From contig JAPSLO010000011.1 in NCBI GenBank assembly GCA_031180725.1, forward strand, positions 187,139 through 251,138: a stretch of DNA of 64,000 nucleotides. Reading direction: 5' to 3'. Origin of the DNA: Roseomonas sp. Lineage in GTDB: Bacteria > Pseudomonadota > Alphaproteobacteria > Acetobacterales > Acetobacteraceae. Below are positions 43,971 to 52,046 of the stretch, piece by piece. Numbering within the stretch: position 1 is the stretch's first letter; each line of letters begins with the position of its first letter. Under the pieces are notes generated by a model. That model ran no database searches. It was not told the origin of the DNA and saw only the letters and a program-made list of their open reading frames with translations. The position numbers and the translations under genes were made by a program.

Positions 43971-44861
43971 TCATGCGACGAGTGCCGGCGCGGCGGTGGC
44001 TGCCGCGCGTAGCAGCACGCGGGTGAGCAGGACCGCCGCCAGGTGGCGGCGGTATTCGGGATCGGCATGGAGATCGGAGCCGGGATCGGTGCGCCGCACT
44101 GCGACCTCGGCAATGTCGCGCGCCGGCGCCCGTGTCACCCGTTGGCCCACCAGCTTGCCGGCGAGATCAGGAAAGGCGAGTGGTGTGCCGGCCATGCCGC
44201 CGAGACCAACCGCGGCGCGGCGGCAGATGCCGGCGGCATCGAGCTGCAGCTGACAGGCGGCGGCCGCGATCGCGAAGTCGCCCTGCCGGGTTGCCGTCTC
44301 CTCGAACGCACAGGCGATGCCGGGGCCGTCCCAAACCGGCCACTCGATCGCGGTGACGCACTCCGTTTCCCCGGTTGCGGTGAACATCGGGGAGATGAAG
44401 AAGTCCGAGGCCTGGACGGTGCGTTCGCCCATAGCCTGGCTGCGCAAGTGGATGCGCGCATTCAGCAGCAGCGCCGCCAAGGGCAGCTCCGCGGCAGGAT
44501 CTGCATGCACCAGGCTGCCGCCGACCGTGCCGCGGTTGCGGGTCTGCACATGGCCGACCCAATGCAGCGCGGCGCCGATCAGCGGCACCAGCCGCGCGAG
44601 CTCAAGATGTTCCTGCAGATCCCGCTGGCGTGTGGTTGCGCCAGTCCGGAGGTGCTGTGGGCCTGCGGCAGTGATCCCGCGCAACTCCGGGAGGCGGTTG
44701 ACATCCACGAGGCAAGCCGGCCGCGTGAGCCGTATCGCCATCATGGGCACTAGGCTCTGGCCGCCGGCGATTAGCTTGGCGTCAGCCCCATGTTGTGTGA
44801 GGGCCTCTAGCGCCTGCTCCAAGCTCTCTGGATGCATATAGGCGAAGGGAGCAGCCTTCAT
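43971..44861 (-). CDS. Molybdenum hydroxylase FAD-binding medium subunit
   Basis: A 296-aa CoxM-type subunit. The FAD motifs are KLIAGGQSLVPMMAIRL near residue 34 and TVGGSLVHADPAAELP near residue 112. The start is MKAAPFAYMHPESLEQAL. It is the first gene of the minus-strand operon; the FeS subunit begins 13 bp after its stop. The upstream region faces the enol-lactonase-like gene and carries a perfect palindrome at 44994. Confidence 0.88.
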   Translation of the reverse strand: MKAAPFAYMHPESLEQALEALTQHGADAKLIAGGQSLVPMMAIRLTRPACLVDVNRLPELRGITAAGPQHLRTGATTRQRDLQEHLELARLVPLIGAALHWVGHVQTRNRGTVGGSLVHADPAAELPLAALLLNARIHLRSQAMGERTVQASDFFISPMFTATGETECVTAIEWPVWDGPGIACAFEETATRQGDFAIAAAACQLQLDAAGICRRAAVGLGGMAGTPLAFPDLAGKLVGQRVTRAPARDIAEVAVRRTDPGSDLHADPEYRRHLAAVLLTRVLLRAAATAAPALVA

Positions 44862-44993
44862 GGGCGGCCAGTTCCCCCTGGCGTCGCGCCGTCTCTCCCA
44901 CGCTGACGTCTCCCCGTTCCCGGACCGGGCCGCTCATTCGGTTTCGGCAGCAGCCCATCGCGGCGGGGACTCTTATGCGGACCAGCTTGGACC

Positions 44994-45009
44994 GGATAAC
45001 GAGTTATCC
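44994..45009. promoter_or_regulatory. Perfect 16-bp operator-like palindrome
   Basis: GGATAAC-GA-GTTATCC is a perfect seven-base dyad in the 292-bp spacer between the divergent FAD-subunit operon and the enol-lactonase-like gene. An imperfect GC-rich dyad (GGACCAGCTTGGACC) lies just left of it. The AT-rich arms stand out from local composition. The rest of the 292-bp spacer shows no gene. The regulator is unknown; an IclR-, MarR- or GntR-type protein would fit. Confidence 0.5.
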
Positions 45010-45153
45010 TCACGGAGTTTCAGGAAAACTCACACTCGGGCAGCTTGGGGTCGCTGCTCGCCCGCTGCCAGAATGCCGGGGTAGTGCCTGCCGGGCCGGC
45101 GGAGATGGCCTGCCCGGAAAGGTGTCTGGTGCAGCGAAGGGAGCCAGGAGGGA

Positions 45154-45927
45154 ATGTTCACGTGCGTGGAGGACCTTGTCGTTCACCACAGGCTGGAAGG
45201 CCCAGAGGACGCGCCGGTCTTGCTGATGCTGCATTCCTTGGGCACCTCGCTGCATGTCTGGGATCCGCAGGCGGCAGCGCTCTCGCGGCGCTGGCGCGTG
45301 TTGCGGCCGGACCTGCGCGGGCATGGCCTCACCACCCTGACGCCCGGCCCCTATGACATGGGCCTGCTGGCGCGCGACGCGCCTGGCCTGCTGGCAGCGC
45401 TCGGCATCACCTCGGCGCATGTCGCCGGCCTGTCGATCGGCGGGCGCATCGCACTAGACATGGCCGCCGAAGCACCTAATCGCGTTGCGTCGCTGATGCT
45501 CTGCGACACGGCACTGAAATTCCCGCCGGTCCGGCTGTGGGAGGAGCGCGCGGTCGCGGCGCGCGAGCGCGGCATGGGCGCCGTCGTGGAGTCGGTGCTC
45601 GCGCGCTGGGTATTGGATGCAGGGCTGCCAAGCTCTCGCGGGCTGCGCGAAATGCTGCTCCGCACGCCGGCCGAAGGCTATGCCGCTTCGGCTGATGCGC
45701 TGCGCCCGGCCACGGTGGAGTCCGTGCAGGGCCGGATCCGCTGCCCTGCGCTCGTGCTGGTGGGGGAGCAGGATGCCGCCACCCCGGTGAATGCGGCGGA
45801 AGCACTGTGCGGAGCTATTCCGGGTAGCACCTTACGCATAATCCCGGGCGCCGCGCACATCCCGACCTTCGAGCAGGAAGAAGCGGTGACTACGGCATTG
45901 GAGGCTTGGCTGGCCAGCAGAGCCTGA
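45154..45927 (+). CDS. 3-oxoadipate enol-lactonase-like alpha/beta hydrolase
   Basis: A 257-aa hydrolase. The oxyanion motif MLHSLGTSLHVWDPQ and nucleophile Ser94 in GLSIGGRIALDMA are near-textbook for PcaD; acid Asp lies in GEQDAATP and His in PGAAHIPTFEQ. PcaD opens the enol-lactone in the beta-ketoadipate pathway. Neighbouring pca genes are missing, so the substrate may be a different lactone. The annotation as pcaD-like is by sequence only. Confidence 0.78.
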   Translation: MFTCVEDLVVHHRLEGPEDAPVLLMLHSLGTSLHVWDPQAAALSRRWRVLRPDLRGHGLTTLTPGPYDMGLLARDAPGLLAALGITSAHVAGLSIGGRIALDMAAEAPNRVASLMLCDTALKFPPVRLWEERAVAARERGMGAVVESVLARWVLDAGLPSSRGLREMLLRTPAEGYAASADALRPATVESVQGRIRCPALVLVGEQDAATPVNAAEALCGAIPGSTLRIIPGAAHIPTFEQEEAVTTALEAWLASRA

Positions 45928-46019
45928 ACCGAGCCGGAGCCGGCGCGCGGCAGAAACACCAGCCATGAGTTCGCGGCGATCCACGCCCAGGCAAGGGGAG
46001 TATCCGCGGCACCGCCCTA

Positions 46020-46130
46020 CGCTATGCAGTGTCGCTCTACCGGGTCTCGACCGCCGGAGAGGGGAGCAGCGGCCTCGGGCTGGAGGCGCAGCGGGCGAGC
46101 GTGCAGGCCGCGGGTGAGCGCGGCAGCCCG
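46020..46130 (+). pseudogene. Serine recombinase (resolvase) N-terminal remnant
   Basis: RYAVSLYRVSTAGEGSSG then LGLEAQRASVQAA is read in one frame and is the conserved N-terminus of resolvase-type serine recombinases: the YxRVST motif holds the catalytic serine, and the GLGLEAQR helix follows. Homology ends after about 30 residues, and the 3' end of the convergent aminotransferase gene begins at 46132. The rest of the protein is gone, so it marks an old mobile-element event. Confidence 0.6.
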
Positions 46131-46131
46131 G

Positions 46132-47454
46132 TCAGGGCCGGCGGCCTGCTGCCATGGCGCGCAGTACAGCGTCGGCGTGGGCGATCGTGGCGACAATGTC
46201 GGCCGCGGTGTGGGCGGCGGAGACATACCACAGACCACGCTCAATCAGCCGCACACCTCTTAGCAGCATGCCGCGGCAGAAGGATTGGTAAGCAGCCCGG
46301 TCATCTGCGGCGACATGGCGGTACTCGGTCGCCCGCGCCAGCCCGGAGAAGCCGACATGGAACATCGGCCCCGGCCCCTGCACCCGCAACTTCATCCCAT
46401 GAGCCACGCCGAGCTGCGCCAGCCCGTCACGCAACATCGCGCCGAGCCTAGCGATGCGGCGGAGCGCCGCGTGGTCGTCACGCTCCAGGATCTCTACCGT
46501 CGCGAGCCCGGCAGCGACGCAGGCATTGTTCCCATTCATGGTCCCAGCATGGTAGGCGGCGCCCGATTGCAGCGGCGCCATCCAGCGCGCCCGTCCAGCG
46601 ATGGCAGCAAGCGGGAAGCCGGACCCGAGCGCCTTCCCGAACAGCGCCAGGTCGGGTGTGACGCCGTAGTGCGCCTGCGCCCCCCCAAGACCGAGACGGA
46701 AGCCTGTGATGATCTCGTCGAAGATCAGGGCCGAGCCATGCGTGTCGCAGATTTCCCTCAAGCCCTGGAGAAAGCCTGGCTCGGGTTCGATGCAGCCCTG
46801 GTTGCACATAACTGGCTCGGTGATAATAGCGGCGACCTCGTCGCCATGCCGCGTCATGGCCATCCGTATCGCATCGAGGTCGTTCCAAGGAAGGCAAATC
46901 AGGTCGCCCGCCGCGCTCTCTGCAATGCCGCTGCACCAAGGCACCGGCGCCCCGCCCGCGGCGTTGCCAGGTGGCGCCACGTTGAACGCCACGCCATCAA
47001 GCCAGCCGTGGTAGTGGCCATCGAATTTAATGATACGCTGTCGGCCGGTGACGGCGCGAGCCAGACGGATGCAGGCCTGCGCCGCCTCCGATCCGGTGGA
47101 GGCGAAGCGCAGCAGCTCGGCGCAGGGCAGTAGGCGCTGCAGCGCTTCCGCCAGCAATACCTCTTCCTCATGCTGTCCGGCGAACAGCTGGCCGCGTGCA
47201 ACGGCCGCCTGCACGCGCGCAACCAGTTCAGGATGGGAGTGGCCGAGAATGCAGGGCCCCTGCGAGAGGGTATAGTCCAGGAGCTCGTTTCCATCCGCGT
47301 CCCAGATTCGTGCGCCTTCCGCCCGCACATAGTGCATTGGATGGAACACGCCCAGCGCGCGGAACTGGGATGACACGCCGCCCGCCAGCACCCGCCGGGT
47401 CCGGTCATGCCAGGCACGCGAGGCCGCGAAGCGATCCGGTGCGATGCTGTCCAT
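46132..47454 (-). CDS. Class III aminotransferase, glutamate-1-semialdehyde aminomutase-like
   Basis: A 440-aa PLP enzyme. Asp246 (IFDEIITGFRLG) contacts the cofactor nitrogen and Lys274 (LALFGKALGSGFP) is the Schiff-base lysine. GSEAAQACIRLARAVTGRQ and GHYHGWLDG belong to the GSAM/omega-transaminase branch. It is probably a catabolic amine or amino-acid transaminase rather than HemL, since it lies with a Bug protein and an IclR regulator. The downstream Bug gene is upstream in reading direction, ending ten bases away. Confidence 0.83.
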   Translation of the reverse strand: MDSIAPDRFAASRAWHDRTRRVLAGGVSSQFRALGVFHPMHYVRAEGARIWDADGNELLDYTLSQGPCILGHSHPELVARVQAAVARGQLFAGQHEEEVLLAEALQRLLPCAELLRFASTGSEAAQACIRLARAVTGRQRIIKFDGHYHGWLDGVAFNVAPPGNAAGGAPVPWCSGIAESAAGDLICLPWNDLDAIRMAMTRHGDEVAAIITEPVMCNQGCIEPEPGFLQGLREICDTHGSALIFDEIITGFRLGLGGAQAHYGVTPDLALFGKALGSGFPLAAIAGRARWMAPLQSGAAYHAGTMNGNNACVAAGLATVEILERDDHAALRRIARLGAMLRDGLAQLGVAHGMKLRVQGPGPMFHVGFSGLARATEYRHVAADDRAAYQSFCRGMLLRGVRLIERGLWYVSAAHTAADIVATIAHADAVLRAMAAGRRP

Positions 47455-47463
47455 TGGCTGGCC

Positions 47464-48432
47464 TCACTCCATCCGCACGCCGGCGGCGCGCACGACGTGG
47501 CCCCAGCTGGTGATCTCATTGTCGATGAAGCGTGCCGTCTCCGCTGGAGCGCTGCCGATAGGCAGGCCGCCGGCCTGGATCAGCCGCGCGCGCACCGCCG
47601 GGTCCGCCACACCGGCGCGCACAGCCGCGGCATAGCGTTCCGCAGTTTCGGACGGCATGCCGGCAGGGCCTAGCAGCGCAAGCCACGAACTCACCTGGAA
47701 ATCCTGGAGGCCGGCCTCTGCGAACGTCGGCACCTGGGGCAGGGTCGGCCAGCGTTCAGGCAGCGCCACTGCAAGCGGGCGGAGCTGTCCAGCCTCGATG
47801 GCGCTCTGCACAGCTGCGATGTTGTTAAAGACGAGGTGGATCTGGCCCGTCGTCAGCTCGGGGATCAGCAGGTTCTGTCCACGGTAGGGGACATGGACAA
47901 GGTCCACGCCCGCCCGTTCCCGCAGCATGATACCGGACAGGTGCTGCGTCGTGCCGTTACCCATGGAGCCATAGTTGAGCTTCCCCGGGTTTGCGCGGGC
48001 ATACGCTATCAGCTCAGCGACACTCCGCACCGGCAGGCCGGAGGTGACGACCAGGATGGTCGGCACCATTACCACCAGCGACACCGGCGTGAAGTCACGC
48101 CGTGAGTCGAAGGGCATGTGCGCCATGAGCGTCGGGTTGATGCCGTGGGTGGAGGCTGAGGCCAGTAGCAGCGTGAGCCCGTCCGGCCGCGCCTTGGCGA
48201 CGATGTCCGCGCCGAGGTTGCCCGAGGCGCCAGCACGGTTATCCACCACCACCGGGATCCCGAGCCGATCGCGCATCTGCTCCGCGACGATGCGGCCGAT
48301 AACGTCGGAAGCGCCGCCGGGTGCGAAGGGTACTACCAGGCGTATCGGACTCGTGGCCTGCGGCTGCGCCTGCGCCATTGCGGCGGGTAGCATTGCCGCG
48401 CCGAGCAGCGCAGCCAGGTCACGGCGTCTCAT
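47464..48432 (-). CDS. Bug-type TTT substrate-binding protein
   Basis: A 322-aa periplasmic protein. The start at 48432 follows GAGGAGG and gives a Tat-like N-terminus MRRRDLAALLGAAMLP with cleavage near AMAQAQ. The mature chain opens with SPIRLVVPFAPGGASDV, then VVVDNRAGASGNLGAD and VPYRGQNLLIPELTTGQ. Its ATG overlaps the IclR stop, and the aminotransferase follows after nine bases, so regulator, binding protein and enzyme form one operon. Confidence 0.88.
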   Translation of the reverse strand: MRRRDLAALLGAAMLPAAMAQAQPQATSPIRLVVPFAPGGASDVIGRIVAEQMRDRLGIPVVVDNRAGASGNLGADIVAKARPDGLTLLLASASTHGINPTLMAHMPFDSRRDFTPVSLVVMVPTILVVTSGLPVRSVAELIAYARANPGKLNYGSMGNGTTQHLSGIMLRERAGVDLVHVPYRGQNLLIPELTTGQIHLVFNNIAAVQSAIEAGQLRPLAVALPERWPTLPQVPTFAEAGLQDFQVSSWLALLGPAGMPSETAERYAAAVRAGVADPAVRARLIQAGGLPIGSAPAETARFIDNEITSWGHVVRAAGVRME

Positions 48433-49256
48433 GGATGAACCTCCTCGAGGGTCCCCGGGGCGAGTGCGTCGCGGGCCGGCTGGGCGCCCTGCATTCGGCG
48501 TTCGATCTCCACAACGGCGCTGCGCAGCAATCCGGCGGCGCGTAGCCGGGCTGCATCCGTCATGCGCTGGACTATGCCGGCGATGCTGATGGCACCGCAC
48601 ACGCGTCCGGCCGGATCCGTTACCGGTCGCGCTACACAGACGCCGCCAGGTTCGTGCTCCTCCAAATCCACCGCCCAGCCAACCGAGCGGATGCGGGCAA
48701 GATCCGCGCGAAGCGCGGCCCGATCCGTCAGTGTGTGCGGGGTAAAGGCGTGCAGTGGCGCCTCGAGTAGGGCGGCACATTCGAGCTCCGGCAGGAAGGC
48801 AAGGATCGCTTTGCCGCAGGCCGTGGCATGGTAAGGGGAGGCGGCACCAACATAGCCGGTTGCTCGGATCGCATGCGTGCCCTCAACGCTTTCGACAATT
48901 AGGGCCGTGTCGTGCTGCGGTATGGCGAGGTTTACGGTCTCTCCGGTGGCCCGGCAGAGAGCGCGTAGGGCGTCACCGGCACAGGTCATCAGGCCCAGCC
49001 CTCGCTGCACCGCGAGCCCTCGCGCCAAGTGCTTGGTGCCGAGCCGATAGCCCCTCCCATGGGCCGGCCCCTCCAGCAGCCCCAACGCCACGAGCGAGGA
49101 CAGCAGTGAGAAGGCCGTGGAGCGGTGCAGGCCGACCGCTGGCGCCAGCCGTGCGAGTGTGATGCCGGTGGGATGGTGACGCGCGACCAGGTCAATGAGG
49201 CGCTCGGCGCGCTCCAGTGCTTGAACTCTGACGACGCGTCTGGGTTCCGATGGCAT
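48429..49256 (-). CDS. IclR family transcriptional regulator
   Basis: A 275-aa regulator. The HTH is in residues 10-70 (ALERAERLIDLVARHHP, then GLHRSTAFSLLSSLVALGLL) and the GAF-like effector domain follows, with TGYVGAASPYHATACGKA. The start at 49256 gives MPSEPRRVVRVQ. It controls, and is co-transcribed with, the Bug and aminotransferase genes. The 224-bp region upstream (49257-49480) holds no gene and one loose dyad (GTCGCG...CGCGAC, 49355-49382 region). Confidence 0.85.
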   Translation of the reverse strand: MPSEPRRVVRVQALERAERLIDLVARHHPTGITLARLAPAVGLHRSTAFSLLSSLVALGLLEGPAHGRGYRLGTKHLARGLAVQRGLGLMTCAGDALRALCRATGETVNLAIPQHDTALIVESVEGTHAIRATGYVGAASPYHATACGKAILAFLPELECAALLEAPLHAFTPHTLTDRAALRADLARIRSVGWAVDLEEHEPGGVCVARPVTDPAGRVCGAISIAGIVQRMTDAARLRAAGLLRSAVVEIERRMQGAQPARDALAPGTLEEVHP

Positions 49257-49480
49257 CCGATAGTGTCGCACATTCCGATTGCACGATGACCAGCTTGCGG
49301 ACCCGTAAGCAGATCCGTCAAGTTCAACGATTGAGTGACTTTGCCAAAGGGTCGCGATGATGTCCGATATTGCGCGACAGATGTCGAAGGGCCGGAACGG
49401 CATGCGCCTCCAGGAAGCATCTCGGCATCGACCGCGCATGGGTCTAGCCGTCGCTTTGTCGTTCGCGACGTCAGCAGACA

Positions 49481-49960
49481 TCAATCCAATATTTGCAACG
49501 CCGTCTCCAGGGCGTGGTCGCGGACCTGGATGCGCTCCCGCACCGCGTCGTGGGCCGCATCGACCTCTGCCCAAACGGGATCTTGCCGATCCGCTCGCAG
49601 ACCGATCGGGCACAGCCCCCTCAACCCCCGATGCGGGCGGTTCCAGTTGTAGTGGTGCACCCACACGGTGAGCTGGTCGCCAACACCCGCGCCCGGGCGT
49701 CCACTGTCGGCCAGAACTCCTCGATGACGGTGCGCTGCGCGCGCTCGACTTTGCCGTTCAGGTGCGGCGATCGGGGCAGGGCAACCATCCTCAGCTCCGG
49801 ATCAGGGCGACGCTTCCGATCAGCAATGCCACGCCCAGCAAGCAACTCAGGTGCCGTGGCGAGGTCTGGCCGTGCGCAGACTCCCTTCCTTCCGGCCCGC
49901 TGCAAGGGCCAGGCATGACGGCAATCCGGGGTAGTCAGCGGACTGCAATCGGTCCTGACT
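49481..49960 (-). mobile_element. IS481-type transposase remnant
   Basis: Fragments of the DDE integrase core lie in two frames: SPHLNGKVERAQRTVIEEFW (about 49730-49790) and WVHHYNWNRPHRGLRGL (49620-49666). These are the conserved end of IS481 transposases, where the catalytic Glu is in the first segment. The N-terminal part with the first two Asp residues is lost, and a frameshift separates the fragments. It lies between the IclR and LysR genes. Confidence 0.7.
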
Positions 49961-49991
49961 GTGCCAAACAGCCAAGTCGCGCAGCAGCCGA

Positions 49992-50924
49992 TCACTCCCG
50001 TCCGCGTTTGCGGCTTGCCTCGCCCCCCGCGAGCTCCCGCGCCACGGCAACGAGCTGCGCGATGGTGGGCGCGGTTTCGTCCTTGCGCCAGGCCAGCGCC
50101 ATCTCCGTAGTCGGAACGTCCTGCCCGCCGAGCGGCCGATAGACCACGCCCTCCAGCGCCAGCCTTGCAGCGGAGGCCGGCAGGAAGGCGACGCCCACGC
50201 CGGCACCGACGAGGCCCGCCAGCGCCGTGAGTTGGTTCGCTTCCTGCACCACGCGGGGCTGGAAACCGGCGCGCGCAAGGGCACCGCGGAAGCGCCAGTC
50301 GATGTAGCGCGCCTTGACGGGGGAGGTGGCGACGAAGGGCTCGTCGCGGAGCTGCTCCAGCCGGATCCGCGCCTCCGCCGCGAGCGGATGCGCGGCCGGC
50401 AGAGCCACCACATAGGGCTCCCGCCACAGGACCAGCGTCTCCAGCTCCTCGGTCCCGGGCATCGGCCGCAGCAGCGCGGCATCCAGTCTGCGGCGCAAAA
50501 TCGCCTCCACCGCATCGCTTGTCATCATTTCGGTAAGCGCGAGGTGAACGTCGGGGCAGGCGGCCCGGAAGCGCGAGACTAGGCCTGGCAGGATGCCGAG
50601 TGGCGCCGCATCGGCGAAGGCCAGCGAGACACGCCCGACCTCCCCGCGCGCGGCCCGGCGCGCGGCTTCAGCCGTCTCCGCCGCCTGCGCCAAGGTCGCG
50701 CGGGCGCCGAGCAGGAATACCTCTCCGGCGGCGGTGAGCGCGACGCGACGGCTGCCGCGGGAGACAAGCCCCACGCCGACCTCGGCCTCCAGTCGCGCGA
50801 TCTGCTGGCTGAGGGCCGATTGCGTCAGCCGCAGCCGGGCCGCGGCACGCGTGAAATGCAGTTCCTCCGCCACGGCGACGAAGCAGGCCAGCCGCCGGGC
50901 GTCCAGGGCAGGGCGGTGATCCAT
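49992..50924 (-). CDS. LysR family transcriptional regulator
   Basis: A 310-aa regulator from the ATG at 50924; in-frame ATGs at 50945 and 50990 are alternatives. The wHTH is at residues 8-68 (ARRLACFVAVAEELHFTRAA, TQSALSQQIARLE), the periplasmic-fold effector domain from about 95. It is divergent from the Bug-sulfatase-Bug-SDR operon, so it probably activates that operon in response to a pathway intermediate, as is standard for LysR proteins. Confidence 0.86.
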   Translation of the reverse strand: MDHRPALDARRLACFVAVAEELHFTRAAARLRLTQSALSQQIARLEAEVGVGLVSRGSRRVALTAAGEVFLLGARATLAQAAETAEAARRAARGEVGRVSLAFADAAPLGILPGLVSRFRAACPDVHLALTEMMTSDAVEAILRRRLDAALLRPMPGTEELETLVLWREPYVVALPAAHPLAAEARIRLEQLRDEPFVATSPVKARYIDWRFRGALARAGFQPRVVQEANQLTALAGLVGAGVGVAFLPASAARLALEGVVYRPLGGQDVPTTEMALAWRKDETAPTIAQLVAVARELAGGEASRKRGRE

Positions 50925-50955
50925 AAGAAGATCCGATTTTTCCATTAGGGCCGAG

Positions 50956-50971
50956 CCATTCAGACTTATGG
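50956..50971. promoter_or_regulatory. Candidate LysR-type dyad
   Basis: CCATTCAGACTTATGG has CCAT/ATGG ends and an AT-rich centre, 31 bp upstream of the chosen LysR start in the 161-bp divergent spacer. It fits the loose T-N11-A style of LysR sites and may be the operator for the Bug-sulfatase operon. Confidence 0.25.
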
Positions 50972-51085
50972 CCAGGGCTCCGCGCAGCACAAGGCGGAGC
51001 GTCCAGGAGGAAGCGCCTGCATGTGCATTGCCGACCCGCGCCGCGTTTCCTTCCGACCTGTCACGTCGCCGAGGTGAACGCCGCC

Positions 51086-52045
51086 ATGCCCCGCTTTGCC
51101 CGCCGGTCCCTTCTCGCCACCGCGCTACTGCCCTGGCCGGCGCTCGCCCAAGCCCCTTGGCCGCGCCGCCCGCTGCGGCTCATCGTGCCCTATCCGCCCG
51201 GCGGCAATTCCGACCTGCTTGGCCGGCTGGTGGCGGCCTCGCTTGCCACGCGGCTCGGGCAGTCCGTTGTGGTAGACAACAAGCCCGGTGCCGGCGGCAC
51301 CACCGGCGCAGCGGAGGCTGCGCGGGCCGAGCCGGATGGGCACACGCTGCTGCTCGGCGACATCGCGACCCATGCCATCGCGCCCGCACTGAACCCGACC
51401 GTCACCTACGATTCGCTGCGCGACTTCGAACCGGTGGCGCGGCTGACCTCCGTGCCGCTGCTGCTGGTGGTGCCGGCCTCCTCCCCGCACCGGACGCTGG
51501 CCGACCTGCTTATCGCGGGACGCAGCCGGCAAGGGCTGACCTTTGCCTCGGCCGGCATCGGCACGCCGCAGCATCTGGCCTTTGCGCGCCTCGCCGCGAT
51601 GGCCGGGCTGCAGGCGGAGCACGTGCCCTATCGCGGCTCCGCCCCAGCCGTCACCGACCTCGCCGCCGGCCGGGTGGATGCAATGATCGACGGCACCGTC
51701 GTGCCGCAGGTGCGCGACGGCACGCTCCGCGCGCTGGGCATCACCGGGGACCGCCGCGGGGCACAGCTGCCGGAGGTCCCGACGATCGCCGAGGCCGGGG
51801 TCGCGGGCTATGCCTTTGCCTCCTGGCATGGCGTCTTCGCCCCGGCCCGCACGTCGGAGGCGGTGGTGGCGCAGCTCAACGCGGAGGTGAACCGCGCGCT
51901 GGAGGAGCCGGCAGTTCGCGACCGCCTGCTCAGCCTCGGCATCGAGCCGCGGCCGGACACGCCGGCCGGGTTCCGGGCGCATGTCACGGAGCAGGCCGCG
52001 GCGATGCGGGAACTCGTGCGCGCCACCGGCGCCAGGGCCGACTAA
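51086..52045 (+). CDS. Bug-type TTT substrate-binding protein
   Basis: A 319-aa periplasmic protein. The start at 51086 follows GAGGTG and gives the signal MPRFARRSLLATALLPWPALAQ with a twin-arginine-like RRSLL. The mature part has WPRRPLRLIVPYPPGGNSD, VVDNKPGAGGTTGA and VPYRGSAPAVTDLAAGRVD. The stop is one base before the sulfatase ATG, so uptake and desulfation are coupled. Ligand unknown; a sulfated acid is plausible from context. Confidence 0.88.
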   Translation: MPRFARRSLLATALLPWPALAQAPWPRRPLRLIVPYPPGGNSDLLGRLVAASLATRLGQSVVVDNKPGAGGTTGAAEAARAEPDGHTLLLGDIATHAIAPALNPTVTYDSLRDFEPVARLTSVPLLLVVPASSPHRTLADLLIAGRSRQGLTFASAGIGTPQHLAFARLAAMAGLQAEHVPYRGSAPAVTDLAAGRVDAMIDGTVVPQVRDGTLRALGITGDRRGAQLPEVPTIAEAGVAGYAFASWHGVFAPARTSEAVVAQLNAEVNRALEEPAVRDRLLSLGIEPRPDTPAGFRAHVTEQAAAMRELVRATGARAD

Positions 52046-52046
52046 G

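Noticed and set aside
46132..47454. HemL (tetrapyrrole synthesis) for the GSAM-like aminotransferase
   Set aside because: It is in an operon with a Bug protein and IclR regulator, and alphaproteobacteria usually make 5-aminolevulinate by HemA synthase.
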